NCBI RefSeq assembly: GCF_963855985.1
Contig: NC_087093.1
Location: forward strand, 13,531,001 to 13,595,000
Direction of reading: 5' to 3'
DNA: 64,000 nt
Source: Ostrinia nubilalis
Taxonomy: Eukaryota > Arthropoda > Insecta > Lepidoptera > Crambidae
Shown here: in pieces, positions 19,850 to 31,490 of the stretch
Layout: every line of letters begins with the position of its first letter
How positions within the stretch are numbered: position 1 is the stretch's first letter
Program-made: the position numbers and the translations under genes
The notes under the pieces: model-generated
Seen by the model: only the letters and a program-made list of their open reading frames with translations
Database searches by the model: none
What the model was told of the DNA's origin: nothing

Positions 19850-21186
19850 AGTCGACTAATTGTGTTCCGACACGTTCTACTAAATTACTCGACTGGTGCG
19901 AACAAGGATAGAGCTGGCAGTAGGCTCGGCGATGTGCTTCACCTTCACTGAACGGTACTGGATCTAATCTTATAGGTATAGATTTCTGTAGGTGACTCTT
20001 GTGGCGGAAAGGGCGTGTGACTAGATGCACATAGCTCTTTATTGACATCAAGCTTTACCAAAGGTTATGGAAGATAGTTGGATCTACTATAGGTCTGTAT
20101 TGATTTCCAAGCTATCCTTAGTTGAGCAGTCTCAGTCCTCAGTCGCTACTCTTCAGATGGCAACTGAACTTGATATCAAGCTTTACCTAACAATAAGGAA
20201 CAGAGTTGGATCTATTTTGAGCTGCTTCCATGCTTTCAAGCTGCCTTCAGTTGAGCTGCGACTCTCTTCTCCCGCTGTCAGTGCTGGTAATAGGGGCGAC
20301 GTAAAGTGCTTCAACTTCACTGAACAGTATTGGATCTAATATCCTTCCATAGATGTGTGTTACTCTTCAACTCTTCAGGTGGAAAGGGCGTGTGACTGGA
20401 TGCACATAGCTCTCTATAATTCTATATTGACATCAAGCTTTACCAAAGGTTACTGAAGAGAGTTGGATCTACCGTAGCTTTCTCCGTTGATTTTCAGTAG
20501 AGCAATGAGTCTTCAGACTGCGAACGGTTTTCTGGTCAGTAGCGAGTACCTAGTTTATTTAATTACTAAAGGCAAATTAATCTACTAAATTACAAGGCTT
20601 TAGAGCTGGTATTAGAGTCGGCGTGATGTGCTTCTTCAACTTCACAGGAACAGCATTGGATCTAGCTATCGTTCCATAGATTTCTATGACTAAAGGGCGT
20701 GCGACTGGATGCACATTCTTCTCTCAATTAATTTCAAGCTATCTTCAGTTGAGCAATGACTCCTCAGACGGGAGCGGCGTGTGACACCGCCTCTCCTCGC
20801 GCTGGCCGGGCGGCTGCGGTGCCAGCTCCGGCTCGTTAGGGTTGTGCCGGCGCAGGTATTCGGCCAGCCACAGCACCGGCTCAGCCGGCTTCTCATGAGC
20901 CAGAGCCGTTAAGTCTTGTCGAGTAATTTAGTCAAGTGACGAGTAATTTAGTAGGTAAATGTGTCTGAACACCAAAAATGTAGTTGAGTAGGTTACTAAA
21001 TCGTTTAGTCAAACCAATCCATTGCGTTCTATTTGGACAGACGAGTAGCACCTCCCAGCACGCGTCCCTGCTCACTCGTTCGTATTAAATCTAATATCTT
21101 TCTATAGATTTCGTTGTGTGACTTATGGCAGAAAGGGCGTGTGATTACATGCACATCTCTCTCTTTCTATTGATTTCAAACTATCT
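19850..21186 (-). repeat. Degenerate tandem copies of the NME5 last exon and its flank
   Basis: Segments resembling the last exon (minus strand GAAGCACATC...CCAGCTCTAA) recur at about 19910-19950, 20270-20330 and 20598-20655. Each is followed by GGATCTAATATC, TAGATTTCTGTGTGAC, GGCGTGTGACTGGATGCACA and TTGATTTCAAGCTATCTTCA blocks. The copies are jumbled and mostly noncoding, except the segment at 20745-20911. Confidence 0.75.
20745..20911 (-). pseudogene. Intact-frame partial copy of the NME5 last exon
   Basis: It reads LTALAHEKPAEPVLWLAEYL and on to the same stop as NME5 (PSEESLLN). Against the true exon I count eight base changes, all at synonymous sites, and no amino-acid change. It lacks the first third of the Dpy-30 exon. 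A weak acceptor (GACAAG at 20913-20918 complement) would even be in phase. It may be an alternative last exon, a haplotype copy or a recent pseudo-exon. Confidence 0.7.
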
Positions 21187-21434
21187 TCAGTTGAGCAATG
21201 ACTCCTCAGACGGCAGCGGCGTATGGCACCGCCTCTCCTCGCGCTGGCCGGGCGGCTGCGGAGCCAGCTCCGGCTCGTTAGGGTTGTGCCGGCGCAAGTA
21301 TTCGGCCAGCCACAGCACCGGCTCAGCCGGCTTCTCGTGAGCTAGTGCCGTTAGAGCTGGTAATAAGGTTGGTGTGATGTGCTTCTGGATGTAGTCGTTT
21401 ACCTGCCAGTGACGAGTTATTGGGCCGACGATCA
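21187..21434 (-). CDS. NME5: NME5 last exon: Dpy-30 motif
   Basis: TTTGTTCCAG|TGATCG...CTCAACTGA. The split codon A|TG gives Met, and the exon ends PSEESLLN-stop. It is the founder of the decayed copies at 19850-21186. Confidence 0.92.
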
Positions 21435-24400
21435 CTGGAACAAAGAAAAGAATTAAGTTACTCCTTTACCACAGTTTCGTCGCGAAACCATGAGACAGCG
21501 AAATCCTATCAGTACACCATCTCCGTATGACATGTTACATTACCCCACTATACTGCTACGGGACAATAATGTCGGTATGAGAAAAAGAAATACTTGAACA
21601 AGTGCGATCCTAATATCACCCAATCAGGAGCTTATGAATAATTGTCAGAGACTCCATCAAGGTACAATTTGTTTTCCATCATTAGGTGTTTGGATCTGGG
21701 TCTGGGATCATTACTTACCTGACCTGTTCTTGTCAACCCTTACCCATGTGACATGCAATAAATAATTTGAATTTGACCATTTCTAGGTAATTTTATAATA
21801 AGTTCTAAGAATTCCACGAAAATATAGAGGACTCACTGCTAGGGAAGAAGAAGTGTATCTCTCTAAGCGCCTCCGAGTGGTTCTCGCTGCCGTGCACCGC
21901 GTTGAAATAGTCGCCGTACTGCGTGCGGCGACCGTAGCACGCGCGTAGGCTGTCTGGCCAATATGCCTGAGCCTCAGCTACACTGAAAATGAATATTAAA
22001 TATTATGTACTATCCTAAGTACTTATCTATCGCTGCAACCGATTTCTTTTGGACGACGATTTGTCTTATTTCATCCGGTCTGGGGCTAACACTTATGGGT
22101 AAGAAAGATGTCACGGCACGCATCCTAGCCAGAAGTGTAAGAAGGACTCTACAATGGTAGGAAGCTAGTTTAACTTTTTAAATGTTCCTATTGTGAATGA
22201 ATAGCATAAGTATACAAGCTACATAAAATGAGGGCTATCGTTTTTATACTTAACAGTTGGCACCCCTGGCGATTGACAGGACCTTACTCTACAGTGGCGC
22301 CATCTTGATGAGTGCAAATGCGATAGTCCTCCTACCACTTTAGCGCTCACCAGTTGGTGCCACTGTCTTCGCTACTAGCAAGTGACAGGACCTTACTCTA
22401 CAGTGGCGCTAACTGGTGAGCGCTAAAACGATAGCCCTCATTGCATTTCGTTTTGTGCCCCAATTGTTACGACGCACTCGTCAAAGAAGGAGAATACTTA
22501 CCGAGCAGGGCCCATAAGCGTCCGCCACTTCTGTATGCAGTTCTTAGCTGCCAGCACGAGAGCGATGATGGGGCCGTTGGACATGTGCGCCACGAGGTGT
22601 GGGAAGTGATGGCGTCCGTAATGGCCCTTGTACAACTCCGCCGCTTGCTCGGGAGTAAGGCGGACTATACGCTTCTGGAATAATCATATCTACACTAGTA
22701 TCAGAACCTATGACAGTTTAAGCTATTGATTTCCACAACGATTGATCCACACCAGGGATGTTATGGATATCCGTAAGCGTAACCGAAACTTTCGAATATC
22801 CGAAATAAAAAAATATCCGTAACCGTATCCATAACCGAAACTACATATCCATAACATCCCTAATCCACACATAAGTTTAGCAATTTTGCGGTCTAAGTAC
22901 ATAATTAATTATGTCAGTTAGTTTCATATTCAACAAAACAGAGTTGCAGCAGCGAGTATTATATGTAGTCCCGTATACCTATGCTCATTTGGACATTAGT
23001 TTCTAGACATAGACTGAACGTGCATCATGTCATGTAGTAGGTACCTACGTATCTTGGGTAAGTACCGTTTATTCCCGATGTCCCCCACTATTTGTCCACC
23101 ACTGGTGGACATCGAGAAAAAAAGTTGCAATGTCCACCAGTGGGGGACAGCGCTACTGAAATCTTCCCGTTGGGCCCTACTGGTGGACACTGAGAAGAAA
23201 TGTGTTGCTCTGTCCCTCAGTGGTGGACATCGAAACCAAAAAAGTTCCAATGTCCCCCACTATTAACTATATTTGTGTTCATGAATACAAACATTTTAAG
23301 TAAATCTTATACTAATAATTATAATACATACATTTTTAAAGCATTTTTATTATAGTTTGAAACAATCCTTAATTTATACTGACGCCCCTAGGAAGTGTGC
23401 ATTAATCGGAACGGTTTTGTCATTTTTAATTTTCCAAGTACCCACAATGTTCATGTTATCAGAAATTATTGTGTCGGTAATGTTACTATTTTGCACTTAT
23501 TATCTGTAATTATGTCGGAAATTGCAGGATCTAGTTCATGACAAATTGAAAAAGTTTACATAGGAAAGGTGAGAAAGTTCTTTTGCTTGCAGGCCATCAA
23601 TACAATTTAAAAAGAAAGCATAATAGTGGATTACAAGTGTGGGAATGCAGGGAATGTGTGCATCGAAAAAAAAAAAGATGCACTGGCTTAATAAAAATAA
23701 AAGTATAAGTACCTTACACTATTAATATCAACGCGAAGGTCAACCTTCATATTATGTTAAAAAACTGAGAATTATATTTGATAGCAATTAAAAATGTTTA
23801 TTTTTTAATAATCACGAAAACTAAACAAATAGTGGGGGACAACGGAACTTTTTTGGTTTCGATGTCCACCACTGAGGGACAGAGCAACTCATTTCTTCTC
23901 AGTGTCCACCAGTAGGGCCCAACGGGAAGATTTCAGTAGCGCTGTCCCCCACTGGTGGACATTGCAACTTTTTTTCTCGATGTCCACCAGTGGTGGACAA
24001 ATAGTGGGGGACATCGGGAATAAACGGTAAGTACCTACTATGTTTTAATGTATGTATCTATGTAATGATAGAAACAGCTACCATTGCCATGCCATTTTCC
24101 TTCTTCATTCTCCGTTATAATGTTGTCTAATGATATTAACTTGACACACGTGCCGTTTTATTTCTATGACTATGCACACGTGGGTATTGATTTGTTGGAC
24201 AGACAAAAGTTTTACTACTACGACACATAATCCACGTCGTTACTTTTGTTTGTTAATATCAGTTCCCACCAAATATAACTAGCATAAGTGTAGACAATTT
24301 AATTTAATTGTGGTTCGTGCCTGCCTACCAATGAAAAGCTCGCGTAATAAATATTTAAGTTACAAGTGCGCTCTACATCAAAATACAGATTCAAATTCTT

Positions 24401-27400
24401 TCTTTAAAAGTATACGTAAGCCCTTTGCGGGGCACTTATTCACGTCCCAAATATAGCTTACCCTAAGAAAAAACAAGCGTGTGTCTGCAATTTTTACCTA
24501 TTCACCAAAAAGTTGTAGGCAGAACAGCGCAATATTCCCTCCAATAACATAGCGTCGGTGTCCGCGGCAAGCCCCACTGCACACGTCAATGGGAATGCTT
24601 AATTAGTTTTTTTATGGTTTCCATAGATAACAGCAGTGACCGTCGAGAGCAGGGGGCCGGCACTTACGCGACGGATACGATCCGTGAGGGCTGTCACACC
24701 GAGAGCAAAAAATAAACTTAAAATTTTACTCGACGTTTCAGCCAAATGACGTCCACTGCTGGACAAAGGCCTCCCCCAAGGTTTTCCACAATGAACGATC
24801 CTGCGCTGCCCGCATCCAGGCTCTTCCCGCGACCTTTACCAGATCGTCGGTCCACCTAGTAGGAGGCCTGCCCACGCTACGTCTTAAATTTTACTATGTA
24901 ATATTATTCGACCAACGCAGACATTTCTAGGTATTACATTTGTTTTAGCTTTAGCTAATTAATTAGCTAAGTAGATGTGTGTAAGTATTTACCTAAGTAG
25001 GTACCCATACAATTTCCTGAGAATCATCTTAATGTACATAGAGTTATTTTAGTATAATAAAGTGTATCTTGGTGACAAAGTAGGTAAGAAAGTGTTGTGA
25101 AAATTTAAATAATCGAACAAGACTATCCCCATCTTGCATAATCCATTAACAAGGAGTGTTGTTTTCATAATGCTAGTTCATGAAGAAAAACATAAATAAA
25201 TATAAAACAAAATCGAACCTCTTTTTTTACAAAAAAAATATACATTATTTTTTCATGTCGTCGTCAACCCTACACTAACAAGGGTCGCATGTGACGCGGA
25301 ATATAATGAACGCTCGCCCCGCGGCTCCGGTCGCGTGCTCTCAGATTTGCATGTCGCAACCCTACCCTCTGCCGGAGACGTCGGACAATGCACAACCCTA
25401 CCCCAAAGCCGAAGATGTGACTGACTGTGTTGCGAAGTGTAAATCGCACATTGCTGATTTTGATCCACTGGTGAGATCAATGTGCATTTACAAGCACTCT
25501 TGAGAGATATAAATGGGTTTAGGATTAAGACTTACGCCCGTATTCACAAACGATGCTTGCTTAAGTGAAGCAGCTAATCGAACGCACAGTGTTAAATAGA
25601 GCTCTGTGATTGGTTCGTGTGTGACCCTGTGCGTCCACGCGCACTGTGAGACCTCATAGTAATGTTTGTGAATACGGGCGTAAAACTTGTTTTCTCTGAC
25701 TTATTTTCGATACATGTTATTTTGTTTGGCCTAGGCTGTGATAAGTTTATTCATCTCTGACTATTTGCTAATTCTAGAAGTCAGGCGTTGACTGAATAGT
25801 TTGTGATGTGCATTATTATTATTATTACCTTGCTTTTAACCATTTAAACTTTAGTAAAGACATACTTATGTTTGATGTTGCAGAACCGCCAACTGACTCG
25901 TTATTCTTTATACCTACACATTTGTATTGATCACGCCAATAGATACGTGCATTTTTTTCTAAATTTTTAATTAGACACAGTGGACGACAACACGACAGAA
26001 TTTTTTGTTGCTAAAAGTGCACCTGTTCGGTAAACTGCATAGATGCCACAGCAATAAACTGTTCAGTATTTACCTATTTATCGAATTGAATAAACCTGAC
26101 TTTAATTAAAAAGTGATGTAGGCAACTTTGATCAGATTTCACCAATAAACCAATTTGGTAAGAGCTATGAGTTTTCATTACACTACTACATCCACAAAAC
26201 TGCCTGTTTTCCATAGGCGCGGGCACTCGAGTTCCAATTAGAATTGTAAACGATGTCCACAGCGGCGCCGTCGTAAACAACTGTATTGATCTCCTTTTAT
26301 TGTTTTACAGGAGACGTCAATTTTACGGGCGCTTTGATGAGGCAATAAGAATGTTTAAGGTTTATAGACTTCAAGTCGTTATGGTAACTCTGAACGCAGA
26401 ACAACTTATCTTACTTAAGAAGTAGAACAACTTATCTTAAAAGTATTTAAGTATGTTTATATCCGTTGTCTAGTACCCATAGTACAAGCTTTACTTAGTT
26501 TAGTAAAACGTCCAAGGATATTTATTTATTATTACCTATTATTACTAATATTACTATCTCTCTCAGTAAGTATGAAATATTATCACTCTAAAAATAATAA
26601 CATTACTTAAAAGTTAGTACTTTACATGGCCATTCTATTACACGTTACATTAATGTGTGTAAAATAATAATAATAAAAAATACTAGATCAAAATGTTAAA
26701 AGATTAGACTACGGCGGGCTCAATTTTATTTAATTTGGTCAAATAATATTATTGTTGTCTTTGTCGTGTACGACAAAATTATTACGTTCCCATGAGATTA
26801 TTGCAATTCGCCATCACTAACGAAGCCGTAGACAAAAGCTAGTCTGATTCTACCCTCACGTCACGTTCAATGTTCAAAGTTCGTCATTAGAGACGTCAAA
26901 AGCATTTTGCATACAGCCCTCCGTCGCCCCGGGACACCGCGCCCCTGCATTCCCTGGACACGGGATGACCCCTTTTAGGTATGTTCGAGATTGATTAAAA
27001 CTGACTGTGGATTTTATGCATGCAAATAAATGTGCACTTCCGAGATCGATAAGACGATGACTGTAAGAGCTCTTTCAAATTAGGCGTTTTGAGACGGACG
27101 TTTGTCGGCCGTTTGCAGGACCGCACACTGAAAATTGTATTACAACTGCGTTGTAATAAAAATGACAATCAATTACGAAAGTACGGCTAGCATGAAAAAC
27201 TTTCGAGTTCGAATAGTTTATGTATTCGAATCGCCATCAAAAGATTTAGTACGAAAACTAGTACAACAGCGCCCTTGTGAACGTGTCGTAAAGTGAACTT
27301 AGTACCTATGAGAAATGGTTGCACGAAACTTATTTTGAGAATCAAAATTGTCACGTTATCGTTTAATTCGAAGGTTGAGTAGGTATCGAATTTTGTCGAA

Positions 27401-30107
27401 TACGCAAACGATTCGAAGACGAAAGTTGTTCATGCTAGAGGTACAGAGGGGCAAACGCACGACTAACGTCCGTCTCAAAACGTCTAATTTGAAAGAACCC
27501 TAGGTGAAGTAGCGTTGTAGCATCTGTACGGCTAGCACGAAAAACTTTCGAGTTCAAATCGTTTGCGTACTCGAATCGCCATCAAAAGATTTAGTAAGAA
27601 AACTACAACAGCGCCCTTGTGAACGTGTTGTAAAGTGAACTTAGTATGAGATGTGGTTGCACGAAACTTATTTTGAGTATCAAAATTGTCCCGTTATATT
27701 TTAATTTCGAAGATTAAGGTAAACGGCTACTAGTTCGTGATAGTACGTAAGTTCGTAAGTTTTTTTTCTAGCTCAAATAATAAGCAAATGGAATATTATT
27801 TATAAAAATTCTTTATTACTACAAAAACTCTATTATTTAAGCTATCTAAAAAACCAAGTACCAACATTGTGGCGCCAAAAATGAGAGCAATACGAAGCTT
27901 CAAACTCTCAGAGAGCCAAAAACAGCCGTGCGGCGTGCAAATGTTGCTCTCACCGTAAGGTTAGCGCTCCAACTTCTTAAGCTTATAGAAAGGCGAAGGA
28001 ACGTCTATTTGCATAAAACTTGTAATAGTGGTTTCATGTGTTCCTTGACAATTGATTTGGCTTACAAAAAAGTCATATGAAAACGTAGAATTCCTTTAAA
28101 ATTGCGATTAATTGACTCACGAAATAGCGTACATATTATTTTTCGGGTGTCTCCTATTTCGTGATACTACCGAATCAAGGTTATTATGGATAATATTTTG
28201 ATGCTTGGTTTTTAAATAATTATTTATGATAATTGAAATGTTAGTTATGAAACAAATAATACATTTCTTTAAGTTTCTCATGATCTAAATTCGGTATATG
28301 TTTCGTTCACTAGAAATTATATGACACGAGTTTGAAGTTCACATAAATGACCAATTTTAAGATAAATTAGCATAAGTACTACCAGCCTAATTTTTGTTTT
28401 AATTCGATTCGTTTTATTTATCTTGGTTTATTTATATTTTATATGGGATAGATAATAGTTAATTGACACAATTTGACAATAATCCATGATTTTTACTCGG
28501 GGAATTTGGAATAATCAGTATCACGAAACAAGGAACCGTAATTATTGTTACTTTTCCCAAGTTCGTGATATATAAATGTATAGTGTTAGGTACTTGTATG
28601 ACACATAACATCAAAGAAATTGACATATTTTTTAGTTATTAATACTTACCTACCTAAGTACCTAATAAATTAAATAATTAATTTTTATTATGAGTCATTG
28701 GCGTATATGGGGTTATTTTCAAGGGGGGGGCTACCCTCACTTGAAGCAGCTCCAGGGGTGGGGGGTTAGTCTCCCCCCCACTTTTTTAAAACTTAGACTT
28801 GTATAAATATTTTCACATATCGTTAGAAATAAATAATCTAAATTTTATGTGTACCAAGGGGAGGGGGGGGGGGCGGGTTAGCCCCCCCCCCACATTTCTG
28901 ATGGTTATATAAATATTTTCACATATTGTTAAAATAATAAATCAAAATTTTATACCTAGCTAGAAAGACTCACATTATTTCTCAATATATTATTTCAGGT
29001 AAGTAATATCTTCAATTTCACAGAATTCTTTTATTCTAAATTTATATTATTATCGTTTTTAAATTTATTAAACCCTTAATCATTAGTAAAATATCCTAAC
29101 TCGATGCGTAAAACCTTATCCCGAAACAGGGGACATGAGTTCACGAACTTAGAAACAGAGCAAAATTTTATCACGAAACAGGATCCAAACAAGAGGTCCG
29201 CAGAACAATTAATATTAAAAAAAGTTCAAACAATATAACTATAATTAATGTATTAAGTTACTGTCAAAAGACCAAAGTTTAGCATACAAAAGCTTTCATA
29301 CTGATATCATGCTTGGTTATTTTTAAATAAATTGTTAAAGTCGTAAGAGCCTTAATATACCGAAGTAGGGGGCACTTACCTTAAGTATCGAATTTTATCG
29401 AGTACGCAAACGATTCGAAGACGAAAGTTGTTCATGCTAGAGGTACTGTAGCAACTTTCGGTCGTAGCCTACGAGACACAGTCGTAGACTCGTAGCTACG
29501 AGCAACTTTTAAGTGTTACTTTTAGGAAGTAATAAACCAAACAATGTTATTCCATAATGTAAGAGTCTCATTATTCTCCTTCTTATTAAGGTTGACGTTG
29601 TCCTGTTAAACTATTACAAGTACAATATTGCAACAGTTACGTTTTAGTTCTCATAATAAATTCTTTTGTTATGACAATCGTGTGCTAAATTAGGACACAC
29701 TGGTACTATTACATATGAAAATGAGATGCTATATTATAGCGTGCAAAAACATAAGTGAGCATATTTCCCACAAAGACTATTCGCATTGTACCCGCAACTT
29801 TAATAAATCATAAGTACTACATATTTAGCTACAGTCTAGCTCTAGAATTAACCAAACTGACAAATCTAATCTAATCATGCATTATTTATGTCAAAGCTAA
29901 ATGTTGTTGTGTATTGCGACTAAAATACATCAAGCATCAAAAGCAACATCCAAAATGCAATCTTACCGCAAGGATAGTGAACCCATTGTTCCTTATATGG
30001 TTTTCTATAGCTTCGGCATCCTCATAGGCCTCCGGCTTGATCACGGCCAGCGTCCGCTCAGAATACGCGTGGTACTCCGCCCCCGAGTCGGACGAAGCCA
30101 CGGACAT
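21187..30107 (-). CDS. NME5: NME5-like nucleoside diphosphate kinase with Dpy-30 motif
   Basis: Radial-spoke-associated NDPK-family protein of cilia and sperm flagella (family knowledge). Exons in transcript order are 30107-29967, 22674-22502, 21982-21837 and 21434-21187; phases 0, 2 and 1 close exactly, giving 235 residues. The NDK domain opens at SERTLAVIKPEAYED. It continues FTILA|KRIVRLTPEQAAELY, HLVAHMSNGPIIALVLAAKN and YWPDSLRACYG, with NAVHGSENHSEALREIHFFF carrying the family's catalytic histidine. The C-terminal exon has the Dpy-30 dimerisation motif (YIQKHITPTLLPALTALAHE, EPVLWLAEYLRRHNPNEPEL). Human NME5 is 212 aa with the same order. The start is MSVASSDSGAEYH, the first in-frame ATG after the acceptor TTGTTTTAG at 30128, so the first exon has 20 bp of 5' UTR and an upstream noncoding exon is likely. 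Whether it is enzymatically active is unknown. Confidence 0.92.
21837..21982 (-). CDS. NME5: NME5 exon 3: catalytic-histidine segment
   Basis: ATTTTCAG|TGTAGCT...CCTAGCA|GTGAGT, phase 2 to 1. It contains SLRACYGRRTQYGDYFNAVH with GSENHSEALREIHFFF following. Confidence 0.92.
22228..22441. mobile_element. MITE (TGAGGGCTATCG family)
   Basis: TGAGGGCTATCGTTTTTATA at the left and AACGATAGCCCTCA at the right, with internal repeats of CTTACTCTACAGTGGCGC. A relative, without its left end, lies at about 6296-6380. Confidence 0.7.
22502..22674 (-). CDS. NME5: NME5 exon 2: NDK core
   Basis: GATTATTCCAG|AAGCGT...CCTGCTCG|GTAAGT, phase 0 to 2. It contains LTPEQAAELYKGHYG, AHMSNGPIIALVLAA and WRTLMGP. 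Confidence 0.92.
23062..24030. mobile_element. Long TIR element with nested GTCCACC palindromes
   Basis: Arms of about 205 bp at 23062-23272 and 23825-24030 are near-perfect reverse complements (TACCGTTTATTCCCGATGTC ... GACATCGGGAATAAACGGTA). Each arm is itself built from short palindromes around GTCCACCAGTGGTGGAC and GTCCCCCACT. The 550 bp interior is AT-rich and noncoding. Confidence 0.85.
24735..24890 (-). mobile_element. RTE-type LINE 3' fragment
   Basis: It matches the nested fragment at 7743-7905 almost base for base (CCAAATGACGTCCACTGCTG, CCTAGTAGGAGGCCTGCCCA). Confidence 0.7.
25309..25503 (+). CDS. Candidate small ORF in NME5 intron 1, unrecognised
   Basis: 65 codons from ATG to TGA in a GC-richer island inside an AT-rich intron, on the strand opposite to NME5. 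The product is Pro-rich with five cysteines in two CX3C pairs (CSQIC and CVAKC) plus MCIYKHS. TATAAAA at about 25200 could be a TATA box. No family is recognised. It could be a real small gene, one exon of a larger gene, or chance. CTG|GTGAGA at 25470-25475 is a possible donor. Confidence 0.3.
   Translation, partial: NARPAAPVACSQICMSQPYPLPETSDNAQPYPKAEDVTDCVAKCKSHIADFDPLVRSMCIYKHS
25531..25682. mobile_element. MITE (TTACGCCCGTATTCACAAAC)
   Basis: TTACGCCCGTATTCACAAAC at the left and GTTTGTGAATACGGGCGTAA at the right: perfect 20 bp inverted repeats, noncoding interior. Confidence 0.85.
27068..27501. mobile_element. Outer MITE with a nested TIR element
   Basis: TCTTTCAAATTAGGCGTTTT / AAAACGTCTAATTTGAAAGA are the outer inverted ends. 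The element is split by a second TIR element at 27181-27444. Confidence 0.75.
27181..27444. mobile_element. TIR element (CTAGCATGAAAAACTTTCG), copy 1
   Basis: GTACGGCTAGCATGAAAAAC at the left and GTTGTTCATGCTAGAGGTAC at the right. A second copy starts at 27536 and is interrupted by a TTAA element. Confidence 0.75.
27718..29380. mobile_element. 1.66 kb element with TTAA target duplication
   Basis: TTAA flanks both sides (27714-27717 and 29381-29384), with ends GGTAA/TTACC. Comparison with the sister TIR element shows the empty site. A TTAA duplication is typical of the piggyBac superfamily. No transposase is seen. The interior has scattered TCACGAA/TTCGTGA motifs and two G/C homopolymer hairpins. 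Confidence 0.6.
28715..28892. repeat. Duplicated poly-G/poly-C hairpin unit
   Basis: Two tandem units of about 90 bp each carry a long G run then a long C run around GGTTAG (for example GGGGTTAG then CCCCCCC), followed by TATAAATATTTTCACATAT. Each could fold into a G:C hairpin or a G-quadruplex. Confidence 0.7.
29967..30107 (-). CDS. NME5: NME5 exon 1 (coding): NDK domain start
   Basis: 47 codons from ATG to ...GFTILAVRL boundary: ATCCTTGCG|GTAAGA on the minus strand. It contains the IKPEA lysine motif. The exon starts at 30127 after TTGTTTTAG. Confidence 0.9.
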
Positions 30108-30127
30108 CGCTATGTATGCAACTGTAT

Positions 30128-31490
30128 CTAAAACAAATGTTTCGGTGTAAAAATATGTAGGTACATACATAAAATTAATTCATTTTCAGTTCTTTAAACT
30201 ACGCCACTCTTGTAGCGGAGTTTTGGGCTGACACTGTGTAGGTTTGTTGTCGACACGAAAAGAAGAACAAGTTCTTTAAACACGTCCAAAATATGGGCCT
30301 CATTCACCATCTCCGAGTAAAGTGTCAAGTAGGCTATTCGTTGCCTAAAGACACGAGTAGCAATTCATCGAATTTAACCATCTCTGAATAACGCTGAGAT
30401 TAGGTACCTACTTCATATTTTACTTGCTAAGTGATGGTAATCAGGATGTAACTAATTTGAACTTTACTCGGACTCACTTTGCATTCCGAAAAGAGGCTCT
30501 AAGTACTGTATTTACTTAAAATTGACATTCAATGTAAATTAAAATTCAGTAGTACCTACTTAAAACGAAGTAAATAAACGCATAATCTACACTGTGAAAC
30601 TTTAATCATTACGTACCTACATAGCTATAAATATGCTGCATTTTAAAGTTTTATCATGAAGTTATTCCTCAAGTCTACCAAGTAGTTAGCCTAATTAGTG
30701 TGAAATCATTTTAAGTTCTTACCAAACCGTTCCTTATACAACACAATATCCTTGAAATATAATTTCAGACAGATTTATAGAGTTTCATGTGCTGTTTATA
30801 ATTTAATAATTCCTTGTGAAATACACAAACAACGTGCAATTATGACAAAAAGGATAACACATTTGACGTATGTAGGCCGCAGTAATGAGGTTAATTGTGT
30901 TTCAAATGAAGGTTGTATGTTTGGTTGTATCTCGCTATGTCTGCCAGCTTTGCCCTCGAAATCTATTTAGGAAATAGGCCAAAATATTGAATGACGACGC
31001 GAGTTTTATTTGATTGGCACGCAAATGGGTATACATGTAGAATGGGCGTATTGACAGCTGTTCTCTGTAATAAACGAATATAGGTACTTTGTTTTCAGCG
31101 GTAAAGTCTATGGGTGAAGTGGATTGAGGTACCTAGGTAGCTTAGACCAACGATAATATCCTTAATCTGGCTATTAACAAAAGAGGAAGCCATCAACAGT
31201 AATTTGTTAAGTACCTATGCCCTTTTTGTGCAAATCATTTTACTAAACAACAAGTTATCTATATACTCGTAATTCTTACTAAAATAAGTATGCACCTAAA
31301 TATGCAGACGCAGGACCTAAATCCTATCATATAATATAATCCTAAGATACGTACTAAGACTGTACGATATTCATTTTACAGGCGCAGTCCTAAAAAAACA
31401 AGTCATATTAATCCACGTCCGTATCTGAATAATCGGCATCACTCCAATCAGCGATCGCAGACGTTTAAATAGGAAAACTGTCGTTTTCCC
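30128..31490. other. Divergent intergenic region between NME5 and the ZAD gene
   Basis: 1.4 kb of mostly AT-rich DNA without a credible coding frame. It presumably holds the promoter of the ZAD gene and any NME5 5' UTR exon. No TATA box or other element is confidently assigned. Confidence 0.5.

Larger units (their letters stand above)
27536..29446. mobile_element. TIR element (CTAGCATGAAAAACTTTCG), copy 2, interrupted
   Basis: Same ends as 27181-27444. The two halves (27536-27713 and 29385-29446) are separated by the insertion at 27718-29380. Confidence 0.75.
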
